A stretch of DNA of 64,000 nt, taken from positions 248,001 through 312,000 of the forward strand of contig NZ_CAMGZA010000001.1 of the NCBI RefSeq assembly GCF_946151065.1, in the 5' to 3' direction. How positions within the stretch are numbered: position 1 is the stretch's first letter; every line of letters begins with the position of its first letter. The translations under genes and the position numbers were made by a program. Source of the DNA: Microbacterium sp. Marseille-Q6965. GTDB taxonomy: Bacteria; Actinomycetota; Actinomycetes; Actinomycetales; Microbacteriaceae. The notes under the pieces are model-generated. The model was not told the origin of the DNA. It ran no database searches and saw nothing but the letters and a program-made list of their open reading frames with translations. Positions 23,772 through 32,916 of this stretch are shown here, piece by piece.

Positions 23772-23933
23772 CGGCGTCGTCCCTTCGGATGGAGGATCGG
23801 GGCGCACCGTGTCGAGGTCGCGAGCGACGGCCGCGGAACTCACCCTGGCAGAGCGCGTGTGTTCTCAGCAACCCATTCGAGGGGAAGGCCGGCATATCGC
23901 GTTCGCGCGGTCCCTCTCCTCGCTCGCATCCGG

Positions 23934-25277
23934 TCAGCCGTCGATGATGCGGCGCAACTTGTCGAGGCGCTCGCCGATCTCGCGCTCACCGCCCAGCGGT
24001 CGCGGCTCGTAGTAGCGTCGGCCTGTCAGCGCGTCGGGCAGGTACTGCTGCGCGACCACGCCGATCTCGCTGTCGTGGGGGTACCGGTACCCCTTGCCAT
24101 GGCCGAGCCGCTTCGCGCCGGCGTAGTGGGCGTCGCGCAGGTGCTTCGGCACCGGCCCCATCCGCCCGGCGCGCACGTCGGCGAGGGCCGCGTCGATCGC
24201 GTTGATCGTGGCGGGTGACTTCGGCGCCGTGGCGAGGTACAGGGCCGCTTCGGCGAGCGGGATGCGCCCCTCCGGCATCCCGATGAACGCGACGGCGTCG
24301 GCCGCCGCCACCGCGATCTGCAGGGCGCGGGGATCGGCCAGCCCGATGTCCTCGGCGGCGTGCACCACGAGCCGACGGGCGATGAACCGGGGGTCCTCCC
24401 CCGCCTCGATCATGCGCGCCAGGTAGTGCATCGTGGCGTCCGGGTCGGAGCCGCGGATCGACTTGATGAACGCACTGATGACGTCATAGTGCTCGTCGCC
24501 CTGGCGGTCGTAGCGCAGCAGCGCGCGGTCGACGGCCTGCGCCACCTGCTCGGCCGTCACCGCCGGAACGGCCTCGGCGTCCGTGTCGGCGTCGTCGGCG
24601 GCTTCCGACAGGGCGACGCCCGCCGCGGCCTCCAGGGCGGTGAGGGCGCGTCGCGCGTCGCCGGACGCGAGCTGGATGAGCGCCCGCCGGGCCTCGGCGT
24701 CGAGGGTCACGGCGCCGGCCAGACCGCGGGCGTCCGTCACGGCCCTGTCCACCAGCCGCCCGAGATCGTCGTCGGTGAGCGGCTGCAGCGTGAGCAACAG
24801 CGATCGGGACAGCAGCGGCGAGATGACGGAGAACGACGGATTCTCCGTCGTTGCGGCGATCAGGATGACCCACCCGTTCTCGACTCCCGGCAGCAGCGCG
24901 TCCTGCTGCGCCTTCGTGAACCGGTGGATCTCGTCGAGGAACAGGATCGTCGACTGACCGTACAGATCGCGCTGATTCAGCGCTTCCTGCATCACCTCGC
25001 GCACATCCTTGACGCCCGCTGTGATCGCCGACAGCTCGACGAAACGTCGTCCCGAGGAGCGCGCGATCGCCTGCGCGAGCGTCGTCTTGCCCGTGCCGGG
25101 CGGGCCCCACAGGATCACCGAGACCGTTCCCGGCTTCGTGGCCTCCGGGTCCGCGAGCGCGACGAGCGGCGAGCCCGGTCGCAGCAGGTGCGCCTGGCCG
25201 GCCACCTCGTCGAGCGATACCGGGCGCATCCGCACGGCCAGGGGGGTCTGCCCCTGAAACAGCGCGGATCGGCTCAC
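23934..25277 (-). CDS. rarA: Replication-associated recombination protein A (RarA/MgsA, AAA+)
   Basis: It is a clamp-loader-like AAA+ ATPase acting at stalled replication forks. The 447-residue product has Walker A GPPGTGKT at 58-65, Walker B ILFLDEIH at 111-118, the sensor stretch [17 protein letters not shown], and the C-terminal tetramerisation region ([21 protein letters not shown]). The start is GTG at 25277. A TAGGCT -10 box ends exactly 6 bases before that G, so the mRNA is predicted to be leaderless. rarA upstream of alaS is usual in Actinobacteria; here rpsD and the exporter lie between. Confidence 0.95.
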   Translation of the reverse strand: MSRSALFQGQTPLAVRMRPVSLDEVAGQAHLLRPGSPLVALADPEATKPGTVSVILWGPPGTGKTTLAQAIARSSGRRFVELSAITAGVKDVREVMQEALNQRDLYGQSTILFLDEIHRFTKAQQDALLPGVENGWVILIAATTENPSFSVISPLLSRSLLLTLQPLTDDDLGRLVDRAVTDARGLAGAVTLDAEARRALIQLASGDARRALTALEAAAGVALSEAADDADTDAEAVPAVTAEQVAQAVDRALLRYDRQGDEHYDVISAFIKSIRGSDPDATMHYLARMIEAGEDPRFIARRLVVHAAEDIGLADPRALQIAVAAADAVAFIGMPEGRIPLAEAALYLATAPKSPATINAIDAALADVRAGRMGPVPKHLRDAHYAGAKRLGHGKGYRYPHDSEIGVVAQQYLPDALTGRRYYEPRPLGGEREIGERLDKLRRIIDG

Positions 25278-25289
25278 GCCTTCAGCCTA
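25278..25289 (-). promoter_or_regulatory. Leaderless promoter of rarA
   Basis: TAGGCT at 25284-25289 (reverse strand) is followed by GAAGGC and then the GTG start codon, which places the transcription start at the start codon. No Shine-Dalgarno sequence can fit. Confidence 0.65.
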
Positions 25290-25339
25290 CGCGCGGCGAC
25301 CGACGGCGGCTGCTGCAGGGTGGGCCGCCGCCTCTCGCG

Positions 25340-25352
25340 TAGGCTCTTCGAT
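25340..25352 (+). promoter_or_regulatory. Leaderless promoter of the small membrane protein gene
   Basis: TAGGCT at 25340-25345 is followed by 7 bases and the GTG at 25353. It is divergent from the rarA promoter 50 bases away. The ribosome-binding region is absent, which supports leaderless translation. Confidence 0.62.
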
Positions 25353-25631
25353 GTGGCAGTGAAGACGAAGTCGCTCACGCGCGAGGAACGCGAGCGCGCC
25401 AGGGTCTATGAGGCGCGCAGGGCCCTGCGCGACGCGCAGCTGCGCCGCCGCAAGCGCGACAACGTGGTCGTCTCGATCGTCGCCGGACTCGTCATGCTGG
25501 CGGCGGTGGGCGCGCAGGCGCTGTACTACGCGAGCGGTCCCGGCGCGCCCCAGCCCGAAGCGCCAGAAACGCCCGCCTCCGACACCCCCGCGGTCGAGCC
25601 GACCCCGCCGGCCGTCACACCCGCATCCTGA
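25353..25631 (+). CDS. Small basic single-pass membrane protein
   Basis: The function is unknown. The 92-residue product has a strongly basic N-terminal helix (REERERARVYEARRALRDAQ, then RRRKRDN), one transmembrane helix (about 39-59, VVSIVAGLVMLAAVGAQALYY) and a short proline-rich tail (PEAPETPASDTPAVEPTPP) outside. The start is the GTG at 25353, predicted leaderless; a GTG two codons later is possible. It lies head-to-head with rarA and 77 bases before the DUF349 gene, and may be read through into it. Confidence 0.75.
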   Translation: MAVKTKSLTREERERARVYEARRALRDAQLRRRKRDNVVVSIVAGLVMLAAVGAQALYYASGPGAPQPEAPETPASDTPAVEPTPPAVTPAS

Positions 25632-25657
25632 CCATCTGCGTCGATCCGTTCATCCCT

Positions 25658-25708
25658 TAGGCTGGGCGGCGTCCCTCCCTTCCCGCGGTCAGCCGCCAAG
25701 GAGTCTCC
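25658..25708 (+). promoter_or_regulatory. Promoter and ribosome site of the DUF349 gene
   Basis: TAGGCT at 25658-25663 is followed by a leader of about 38 bases ending in AAGGAG at 25698-25703, 5 bases before the GTG. This gene therefore uses a normal leader, unlike its upstream neighbour with the same -10 box. Confidence 0.55.
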
Positions 25709-27256
25709 GTGAGCACGTCCGATCACACCCCCGAGTCCGCACCCGTCGACGCCGGGATCCCGGCCGACGACGCCCCCGTCACGGCCGCCGCCGACGACGC
25801 CGTCGCGCCGGCCCCGTCCGAGCCCGGCCCCGAGCGCAGCGACGCGCCCGAGGAGGCGTCCTCCGAGCAGCCCGCCGACGAGACGGAGCCGGCCGCCCCG
25901 GCGACGGAGTCCGCGCCGGCCACCCCCGCACCGTCGCCGGCGCCGCGCCCGACGCCGCGTCCCGTGCCCTCGCCCGCCGCGCTCGCGCGGCCGAAGGCGC
26001 CCGCCGCCCCGGCCCCCGTCGTCGCCCGCAAGGACTACAGCGAGTGGGGCCGGATCGAAGACAACGGCGCCGTCTCCGTGCGCGAGGGCGACGAGTGGCG
26101 CGTCGTCGGCGAGTACCCCGACGGCACCCCCGACGAGGCCCTGCAGTACTTCGGCCGCAAGTTCGACGACCTCGAGGTGCGCGTCGTCACGCTCGAGCAG
26201 CGGCACGCGCGCGGCGGCGCCTCGGCCTCGGACCTGCGCAAGCAGGCTGCCGCGCTGAAGGACGAGGTCGTCGGCGCCGCCGCCGTCGGCGACCTGCTCG
26301 GCCTGGCCGCGCGCCTGGACGCGCTCACCTCCGAGCTCGCCGCGGCCAGCGAAGAGGAGGCGGCCGCCAACCGCGCGGCGGTGGAGGCCGCGGTCGCCGA
26401 GCGCACGGGCATCGTCGAGCGTGTCGAGGCGCTGGCGGCGCGCGATCCGAAGACGGTCCAGTGGAAGCAGGCCTCGTCGGAGCTGGACGCTCTCTTTGCC
26501 GCGTGGCAGCAGCACCAGAAGACGGGGCCGCGGCTTCCGAAGGCGACGGCCCAGGCACTGTGGAAGCGGTTCCGCGACGCGCGGGCGACCTTCGAGCGGC
26601 ACCGCAGGGCGTTCTTCGCCGAGCTCGACGAGGCGCACAAGGAGGCCCGCGACCGCAAGACGCGCATCGTCGAGCGGGCCGAGGAGCTCGCCTCCCGCGG
26701 CGAGGAGGGCATTCCCGCCTACCGCGCGCTGCTCGACGAGTGGAAGGCTGCCGGCCGCGCCGGCCGCAAGATCGACGACGCCCTTTGGGCACGGTTCAAG
26801 GCCGCCGGCGACGTGTTGTACGGCGCGCGCGCCGAGCGTGATCAGGCGGAGCAGGCCGAGTCGGCGCCGCGCATCGCCGCTCGCGAGGAGCTGCTCGTCG
26901 AGGCGCAGGGCGTCGCCGCCGAGAAGGACCTCGTCGCCGCCCGTCGGATGCTCACCGACATCCAGCGCCGGTGGGATGAGGTCGGCCGTATCTTCCCGCG
27001 CGAGGCGGAGCGTGCCCTCGACGACCGGCTGCGCCGCATCGAGCAGGACCTCAAGGCCCGCGAGGACGTCGACTGGAAGAAGAACAACCCGGAGACGAAG
27101 GCGCGTGCCAACGACATGGCGCAGCAGCTGCAGGACTCGATCTCCAAGCTCGAGGCGGAACTCGCGGCCGCCGAGGCGGCGGGCGACAAGCGCGCGGCCG
27201 CGGAGGCGCGCGAGGCCCTCGACGTGCGACGCGCCTGGCTCAACGCCATCGGCTGA
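25709..27256 (+). CDS. DUF349 domain-containing protein
   Basis: The function is unknown. The 515-residue protein starts with a disordered Ala/Pro/Glu-rich region (residues 1-100, with PAPRPTPRPVPSP). A short beta-rich piece follows (KDYSEWGRIEDNGAVSVREGDEWR), then long charged helices made of DUF349 repeats, recognisable by recurring W-K/F-R-D patterns such as ALWKRFRDARATFERHRRAFF and ALWARFKAAGDVLYGARAERD. It ends in a coiled-coil-prone segment. DUF349 proteins next to rel are common in Actinobacteria. The GTG start at 25709 has a good ribosome site. Confidence 0.88.
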   Translation: MSTSDHTPESAPVDAGIPADDAPVTAAADDAVAPAPSEPGPERSDAPEEASSEQPADETEPAAPATESAPATPAPSPAPRPTPRPVPSPAALARPKAPAAPAPVVARKDYSEWGRIEDNGAVSVREGDEWRVVGEYPDGTPDEALQYFGRKFDDLEVRVVTLEQRHARGGASASDLRKQAAALKDEVVGAAAVGDLLGLAARLDALTSELAAASEEEAAANRAAVEAAVAERTGIVERVEALAARDPKTVQWKQASSELDALFAAWQQHQKTGPRLPKATAQALWKRFRDARATFERHRRAFFAELDEAHKEARDRKTRIVERAEELASRGEEGIPAYRALLDEWKAAGRAGRKIDDALWARFKAAGDVLYGARAERDQAEQAESAPRIAAREELLVEAQGVAAEKDLVAARRMLTDIQRRWDEVGRIFPREAERALDDRLRRIEQDLKAREDVDWKKNNPETKARANDMAQQLQDSISKLEAELAAAEAAGDKRAAAEAREALDVRRAWLNAIG

Positions 27257-27270
27257 GCCTTCGCGCCGCG

Positions 27271-27306
27271 CGAACGGCCGGTTCCCCTCGTGGGGCCGGC
27301 CGTTCG
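27271..27306. terminator. Hairpin terminator after the DUF349 gene
   Basis: An 11-bp stem, CGAACGGCCGG (27271-27281) with CCGGCCGTTCG (27296-27306), encloses a second short CCCC/GGGG stem. It lies 15 bases past the stop codon. Confidence 0.7.
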
Positions 27307-27354
27307 TCATCCACAGGGCTTCCCCCGCCTCGCACCGCGCGCGACACTCGGGGC

Positions 27355-27909
27355 ATGCGGATCTACTTCGCGACCGCCGGCGCGCTCTCGGCCGCCGAGC
27401 TGCGCGCCGCGGCACTCGATGGGGACCTCGTGCCGCTCGGCTCCGGCTGGGTGCCCGCCGACGCGATACAGACCCCCGCGCTGCGAGCGGCCTCGCTCGC
27501 TCCCCTCCTTCGCCCCGGACTCGCCGCCGTGGGTCTCACCGCCGCCTGGATTCACGGCGCGCTGGCCACGCTGCCTCAGCCGTGCCAGGCGCAGCGGGCG
27601 ACCGCCGGCGGCGGCCGCCGCGTCGGATCGGGCCGGCTACGCATCCGCGACGCGCTGCTGCCCGTCGAGGAGCAGCAGGAGGTCGGCGGCGTTCGTGTGA
27701 GCACGCCGGCGCGCACGCTCGTCGACCTCACGGGCGACGAGATCGTCGGCGGCGGCGCCGTCGCCGCGCGCGCCGAGGCGCTCAGCCGGCTCGCGGGGAA
27801 CCGGACCATCCTGGCCGACGCCGCCGCGCTCGCGCAGCGCCGCGCCCGCATGCCGCGGCGGCCCGAGATCCTGAGGAGACTGCGCGCTCAGGAGGAGGTG
27901 ACGCGGTAG
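27355..27909 (+). CDS. AbiEi-like / transcriptional regulator-like protein, orphan
   Basis: The 184-residue product resembles the N-terminal part of AbiEi-type antitoxins and of actinobacterial endonuclease-like proteins with that domain. It has an N-terminal winged-helix-like stretch (ALSAAELRAAALDGDLVPLGSGWV), LTAAWIHGAL, and the tell-tale GVRVSTPARTLVDLTGDE. No AbiEii nucleotidyltransferase toxin gene lies next to it, so a complete type IV toxin-antitoxin pair is not present. The start is ATG at 27355, with no ribosome site; GACACT 6 bases before it could be a weak leaderless -10. Its 3' end overlaps the end of rel on the other strand by 22 bases. Confidence 0.62.
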   Translation: MRIYFATAGALSAAELRAAALDGDLVPLGSGWVPADAIQTPALRAASLAPLLRPGLAAVGLTAAWIHGALATLPQPCQAQRATAGGGRRVGSGRLRIRDALLPVEEQQEVGGVRVSTPARTLVDLTGDEIVGGGAVAARAEALSRLAGNRTILADAAALAQRRARMPRRPEILRRLRAQEEVTR

Positions 27910-30137
27910 ACGTCGTACACGCCGTCGATGCGCCGCACCGCGCTGAGCACGCGGTCGAGGTGCACCGAATCGCCCATCTCGAACACGTAGCGGCTGATCG
28001 CGAGGCGTTCCTTCGTCGTCGAGACGTTGGCCGAGAGGATGTTGACGTGATGCTCGCTGAGCACGCGCGTGATGTCGGAGAGCAGGCCCGAGCGGTCGAG
28101 CGCCTCCACCTGGATCTGCACGAGGAACACGCTCTTCGTCGTGGCGCCCCACGACACGTCGATCAGTCGTGCGGGGTCCTCCTTCAGCGACTTCACGTTC
28201 GTGCAGTCGGCGCGGTGCACCGAGACCCCGGAGCCGCGCGTGATGAAGCCCACGATCTCGTCTCCGGGCACCGGCGTGCAGCACTTGGCGAGCTTGACGA
28301 GGATGTCGTCGGCCCCGCGCACGAGCACGCCGGACTCGCCGCCGCGCGAGCGGCGCTGGGTCGGCGGGGGCGGCAGCTCGATCGGGCCGGTGGCCGGCTC
28401 GCTCGTCTCGAGCAGCCCCTGCACCTTCTCGAGCACCGATTGGCTCGAGACGTGACCCTCGCCCACCGCGGCGTAGAGAGCCGAGACGTCGTCGTAGTGC
28501 AGCTCGTGGGCGACGTCCCCGAGCGAGTCCTTCAGCTGCTGCAACGGCAGGTGGTGCCGGCGCATGGCGCGCAGCAGCGATTCCTTGCCCTGCTCGATCG
28601 CCTCCTCGCGGCGCTCCTTCGTGAACCAGCCTCGGATCTTGTTGCGCGCGCGGGTGCTCTTGACGAACGTCAGCCAGTCCTGGCTGGGTCCCGCGTCGGG
28701 GTTCTTGGAGGTGAGCACCTCGACGGCGTCGCCGGAGCGCAGCTGCGACTCGAGCGGCACGAGGCGTCCGTTCACCTTGGCGCCCATGGTGCGGTGACCG
28801 ATCTCGGTGTGCACCGCGTAGGCGAAGTCCACGGGAGTGGCTCCCGCGGGCAGGCCGATCACCCGCCCCTTCGGGGTGAAGACGTATACCTCCTTGGCGC
28901 CGATCTCGAAGCGCAGCGAGTCGAGGAACTCGCCGGGATCCTTCGTCTCCGCCTGCCAGTCCGAGATGCGCGCGAGCCACGCCATGTCCTGGCTCGAGGC
29001 GCGCTCGTCCTGCTTGCCGCCGGTGGCGGACATCCGCTCCTTGTACTTCCAGTGCGCCGCGACGCCGAACTCGGCCTGCTGATGCATCTCCTGCGTGCGG
29101 ATCTGGATCTCGACGGTGCGACCGCCCGGACCGATCACCGTCGTGTGCAGCGAGCGGTACAGGTTGAACTTGGGCGTCGCGATGTAGTCCTTGAAGCGCC
29201 CGGGCACCGGCGTCCAGCGCGCGTGGATGGCGCCCAGCACCGCGTAGCAGTCGCGGACGCTGCCCACGATCACGCGGATGCCGATGAGGTCGTAGATGTC
29301 GTCGAAGTCGCGGCCCCGCACCACCATCTTCTGGTACACGGAATACAGCTGCTTGGGCCGGCCCGACACCGTGCCCTTCACACGCAGCGCTTGCAGATCG
29401 CGCCCCACGTCGTCGATGACATGCTGCACGTACTGCTCGCGCTGCGGTGTGCGCTGCTTCACGAGGCTGTCGATCTCGTTGTAGATCTTCGGGTGCAGCA
29501 CGGCGAACGAGAGGTCCTCGAGCTCGGACTTGATCGCCTGGATTCCGAGGCGGTGCGCGAGCGGTGCGTAGATCTCGAGGGTCTCGGTCGCCTTCTTCTT
29601 CGCCTTCTCGGGCGGCACGAAGCCCCAGGTGCGGGCATTGTGCAGGCGGTCGGCGAGCTTGATGACGAGCACGCGGATGTCCTTCGACATCGCGACGATC
29701 ATCTTCCGGACCGTCTCCGCCTGCGCGCTCTCGCCGTACTTGACCTTGTCGAGCTTGGTCACGCCGTCGACGAGCAGGGCGACCTCGTCACCGAACTCGG
29801 CACGCAGCTCGTCGAGGGGGTAGCCGGTGTCCTCGACGGTGTCGTGCAGCAGCGCCGCCGCGATCGCGCGCGGCCCGAGACCGAGGTCGGCGAGGATCTG
29901 CGACACCGCGAGCGGGTGGGTGATGTAGGGCTCGCCGCTCTGGCGCTTCTGTCCGCGGTGCTTCTCCTCGGCGACCCGGTACGCGCGTTCGATGATGGCG
30001 AGGTCGCCGCGCGGGTGGTTCGCCTTGACGGTGTTGATCAGCTTCGCCAGGTCGGCCTGGCGAGGCGCTCGCGAGAAGATGCGCGGCACCAGACGTCGCA
30101 GCGACGACGTCGACGCCGGCTGCACGGTGTCGACCAT
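27888..30137 (-). CDS. relA: Bifunctional (p)ppGpp synthetase/hydrolase Rel
   Basis: It makes and breaks the stringent-response alarmone. The 749-residue protein has the HD hydrolase domain (His60, His74, and HDTVEDT at 98-104), then the RelA/SpoT synthetase domain. RGRDFDDIYDLIGIRV carries the R-FDD form typical of bifunctional enzymes. TGS (VYVFTPKGRVIGLPAGATPVD), a zinc-finger-like region (KCCTPVPGDEIVGFITRGSG) and a C-terminal ACT domain follow. The ATG at 30137 (MVDTVQPAS) has GGGAGG 7 bases upstream; longer frames lack this. In mycobacteria apt lies between rel and secF; here it does not. Confidence 0.96.
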   Translation of the reverse strand: MVDTVQPASTSSLRRLVPRIFSRAPRQADLAKLINTVKANHPRGDLAIIERAYRVAEEKHRGQKRQSGEPYITHPLAVSQILADLGLGPRAIAAALLHDTVEDTGYPLDELRAEFGDEVALLVDGVTKLDKVKYGESAQAETVRKMIVAMSKDIRVLVIKLADRLHNARTWGFVPPEKAKKKATETLEIYAPLAHRLGIQAIKSELEDLSFAVLHPKIYNEIDSLVKQRTPQREQYVQHVIDDVGRDLQALRVKGTVSGRPKQLYSVYQKMVVRGRDFDDIYDLIGIRVIVGSVRDCYAVLGAIHARWTPVPGRFKDYIATPKFNLYRSLHTTVIGPGGRTVEIQIRTQEMHQQAEFGVAAHWKYKERMSATGGKQDERASSQDMAWLARISDWQAETKDPGEFLDSLRFEIGAKEVYVFTPKGRVIGLPAGATPVDFAYAVHTEIGHRTMGAKVNGRLVPLESQLRSGDAVEVLTSKNPDAGPSQDWLTFVKSTRARNKIRGWFTKERREEAIEQGKESLLRAMRRHHLPLQQLKDSLGDVAHELHYDDVSALYAAVGEGHVSSQSVLEKVQGLLETSEPATGPIELPPPPTQRRSRGGESGVLVRGADDILVKLAKCCTPVPGDEIVGFITRGSGVSVHRADCTNVKSLKEDPARLIDVSWGATTKSVFLVQIQVEALDRSGLLSDITRVLSEHHVNILSANVSTTKERLAISRYVFEMGDSVHLDRVLSAVRRIDGVYDVYRVTSS

Positions 30138-30168
30138 CGCTCGCCTCCCCCAGCCCGCGGACTCGTTC

Positions 30169-30174
30169 ATCCTA
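30169..30174 (-). promoter_or_regulatory. Putative rel promoter -10 box
   Basis: TAGGAT on the reverse strand predicts a start near 30162 and a leader of about 25 bases holding the GGGAGG ribosome site. It lies in the short secF-rel gap, so rel can be transcribed apart from the sec genes. Confidence 0.5.
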
Positions 30175-30192
30175 CGCCCGCGGGCGAGGGGC

Positions 30193-31182
30193 TCAGGCGA
30201 CTCGGGCGGCACGCTCGCGTGCGTCACGGACCCGCGCGTCGCGCTGTCGGATCGCCGGCTCGCGCTCGCGCATGAGGGAGTACAGCGGCGCGGCGACGAA
30301 CAGCGTCGAGTAGGTCGCGACGATGATGCCCACGAAGATCGACAGCGAGATGTCCGAGAGCGTGTCGGCCCCCAGCCAGAGCGCCCCGATGAACAGGATC
30401 GCGGCCACGGGCAGCGCGGCGACGATCGAGGTGTTGATCGAGCGGACGAGCGTCTGGTTCACCGCGAGGTTCACGGACTCCCCGAAGGTCCGGTCCGAGA
30501 TCTCCCCGTCATCGCGCGTGTTCTCGCGGATCTTGTCGAACACCACCGTCGTGTCGTACAGCGAGTACGCGAGGATCGTGAGGAAGCCGATGACGGCGGC
30601 CGGCGAGATCTCGAATCCCGCAAGGGCGTAGATGCCGATCGTCACGATGAGCACGTCGATGACGCCGACGATCGCCGCGACCGACATCTTCCACGTGCGG
30701 AAGTAGATGGCGAGGATGAGGAAGGTCAGCGCCAGGAAGATCCCCAGGCCCCACAGCGACTGCCGGGTGACATCGGCGCCCCACGTCGGGCCGATGAACG
30801 ATGACGTGACCTCCTCGGCCGAGACGCCGTAGGCCTCGGCCAGCGCGTCGGTGAGCTGGCGGGTCTGGTCATCGTCCAGCTGCGAGGTCTGCACCCGGAT
30901 GTCCTGGCCGCCGATCGTCGTCACCTTCGCGGCCGACTCGGGCACCACCTCTTCGACGACGTCCGAGGCGATGAGCTGATCGGTCGTCTCCGGTCCCGAG
31001 ATGGTGAACTGCGAGCCACCGGTGAACTCGATCGAGGGCGAGATGCCCCGCACGAACGGCACGAGGGCCGACAGCAGCACGAGCGCCACCGCGATGACGA
31101 ACCAGAGGTTGCGCCGCCCGACGAACGGGAACGAGGTCTTGCCGGTGTAGAGGTCGTTGCCGAGCTCGTTGAATGAGCGCAT
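30193..31182 (-). CDS. secF: Protein translocase subunit SecF
   Basis: With SecD it uses the proton gradient to help SecYEG export proteins. The 329-residue product has six predicted membrane helices, a periplasmic-side domain after the first (GISPSIEFTGGSQFTISG), and the family stretch GFLTILAYSLYDTTVVFDKIREN. The ATG at 31182 overlaps the secD stop as ATGA. Confidence 0.97.
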   Translation of the reverse strand: MRSFNELGNDLYTGKTSFPFVGRRNLWFVIAVALVLLSALVPFVRGISPSIEFTGGSQFTISGPETTDQLIASDVVEEVVPESAAKVTTIGGQDIRVQTSQLDDDQTRQLTDALAEAYGVSAEEVTSSFIGPTWGADVTRQSLWGLGIFLALTFLILAIYFRTWKMSVAAIVGVIDVLIVTIGIYALAGFEISPAAVIGFLTILAYSLYDTTVVFDKIRENTRDDGEISDRTFGESVNLAVNQTLVRSINTSIVAALPVAAILFIGALWLGADTLSDISLSIFVGIIVATYSTLFVAAPLYSLMREREPAIRQRDARVRDARERAARVA

Positions 31183-32897
31183 CAGGCGTCTCCCTCCCCC
31201 GTCTTGCCGGGTCTCTCGGCGGCCGCGAGCTCCGCGGCCCGCTTGCGCTCGGCGATGGTCTGGCGTCGCTCTGCCTCGCCCATGGAGCGTCGGGCGCGCG
31301 CGACGGGCGCGACGGAGCGCTTGAACTCCGCGCGGCCGCGGTACACGGCGCCGAGCGCCACGGGGTCGAGGCCCGAGAGGCGGTGCCCGCCGCCGAAGAA
31401 GCGCGTGCGGGCGATCAGCTGCATCACGGGGTGCGTGAAGATCACGAAGATCAGCACGTCCAGCGCCGTGGTCACGCCGAGCGTGAAGGCAAAGCCCTTC
31501 ACCGTCGCGTCGGCGAGGATGTACAGCACCACCGCCGCGAGGACGTTGATCGACTTCGAGATGTAGATCGTCCGCTTGGCGCGATCCCAGCCGTCCTCCA
31601 CCGCCGACGTGATCGACTTGCCGTCACGCAGCTCGTCCCGGATGCGCTCGAAGTACACGATGAAGGAGTCGGCCGTGAAGCCGATCGTCACGATGAGGCC
31701 CGCCACGCCGGCGAGCGACAGGCGGTAACCGAGGCGCCACGACAGCAGGCACAGCAGGATGTACGTGAGGACGGCCATCACGGCGAGCGACGCGATGATC
31801 ACGGACCCCAGGGCGCGATACGACAGCAGCGAGTAGATCGCCACCAGCGCGAGGCCGATGAGGCCGGCGATGAGACCGATCTGCAGCTGCTGCTCACCGA
31901 GCGTGGCCGAGATCGTGTCGGAGCTGACGACGGTGAAGCTGAGCGGCAGCGCACCGAACTTGAGCTGGTCGGCCAGCTGCGTGGCGCTCTCCTGGTTGAA
32001 CGATCCCGAGATGCTCGGGCGACCGTCCATGATCACGCCGTTCATCTGCGGCGCGGAGATGACGATGTCATCGAGGACGAAGGCGAACATGCTGCGCGGG
32101 TCGGACGCGTTCTGCTGACCGATCGCATACAGGCGCTGGCTGACCTCGCCGAACACGCGCGTGCCCTCGTCGTCGAGGTCGAGCTGAACCGCCCACTGAC
32201 CGTTGGTCTGGTCGACGGTCGCGGCCGCGTCGTCGATGGAATCACCCGTGATCTCCACCGGCCCCAGCACGTACTTGGACCCGGCGTCGTCGCAGGCGAT
32301 GACCGGCTCATCGGCCGGGGCCGAGGCGGGGTCGACATCGGGGTTCGCGCAGTCGAAGGCGAGGTAGCGCGCCCAGAGGTACTCCGACACCCAGTTCGGG
32401 TCCGACCCGTCGGTCGGCTCGATCGACGGCGTGGCAGGCAGGGCCGTGTCCGGTGCGGGGTACGGCGTCTCCTCGCCGTCCTCGCCCACGAACGTCGTCG
32501 CCGCGCTGCCGGCGTAGATCACCGAGCGCAGCTCGAGCTGGGCGCTGCGCTCGATGCGCTCGCGCGTCGCGTCGTCGACGCGCCCGGGCACCTGCACGAC
32601 GATGTTCCGCGCGCCCTGCGTCGTCACCTCCGCCTCGGCGACACCCGACGCATCGACACGCTGACGGATGATCGAGACCGCCTGCTGCATCTGCTCGCCG
32701 GAGGGATCGGCCCCCTCGGTCTGCGCCTCGAGCACGATCTGCGTGCCGCCCTGCAGATCGAGGGCGAGCTCGGGCAGCCAGGAGGACTGCTTGAACACGT
32801 ACACGCCGAGCGCGTTGGCGCCCGCGAGCACGGCTGTCAGGACGAGGAGTCCCGTGAGCGCGCGCCACGCACGGCGCACGGGGGTCGGTGTCGCCAT
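31182..32897 (-). CDS. secD: Protein translocase subunit SecD
   Basis: It is the larger partner of SecF in the export motor. The 571-residue product has helix 1 (LTGLLVLTAVLAGANALGVYVF), a large extracytoplasmic P1 domain with DLQGGTQIVLEAQ, and five C-terminal helices containing the core GLALVAIYSLLSYRALG and GLIVTIGFTADSFIVYFERIRDELR. The C-terminal tail is charged, ending in an Ala/Glu/Arg-rich helix. It sits 19 bases after yajC. Confidence 0.97.
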   Translation of the reverse strand: MATPTPVRRAWRALTGLLVLTAVLAGANALGVYVFKQSSWLPELALDLQGGTQIVLEAQTEGADPSGEQMQQAVSIIRQRVDASGVAEAEVTTQGARNIVVQVPGRVDDATRERIERSAQLELRSVIYAGSAATTFVGEDGEETPYPAPDTALPATPSIEPTDGSDPNWVSEYLWARYLAFDCANPDVDPASAPADEPVIACDDAGSKYVLGPVEITGDSIDDAAATVDQTNGQWAVQLDLDDEGTRVFGEVSQRLYAIGQQNASDPRSMFAFVLDDIVISAPQMNGVIMDGRPSISGSFNQESATQLADQLKFGALPLSFTVVSSDTISATLGEQQLQIGLIAGLIGLALVAIYSLLSYRALGSVIIASLAVMAVLTYILLCLLSWRLGYRLSLAGVAGLIVTIGFTADSFIVYFERIRDELRDGKSITSAVEDGWDRAKRTIYISKSINVLAAVVLYILADATVKGFAFTLGVTTALDVLIFVIFTHPVMQLIARTRFFGGGHRLSGLDPVALGAVYRGRAEFKRSVAPVARARRSMGEAERRQTIAERKRAAELAAAERPGKTGEGDA

Positions 32898-32916
32898 GTC
32901 TCCGCTTCCGGGGCGC

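Noticed and set aside
23772..23843. GTG start at 23843 for the adaptor protein
   Set aside because: No ribosome site or -10 box at a suitable place, and the added 24 residues are hydrophilic before the signal anchor. Kept as an alternative only.
27355..27909. A complete type IV toxin-antitoxin module
   Set aside because: No nucleotidyltransferase toxin gene is adjacent on either strand; the neighbours are DUF349 and rel.
30138..30227. Longer N-terminus for rel starting at 30227
   Set aside because: It would add 30 residues, overlap the secF stop, and cross the TAGGAT box. The ATG at 30137 has the good ribosome site.
26421..30275. A 1284-residue forward frame across the DUF349 gene, the AbiEi-like gene and rel
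   Set aside because: It runs out of frame through two real genes and antisense to rel. The protein is Arg/Ala/His repeats without motif.
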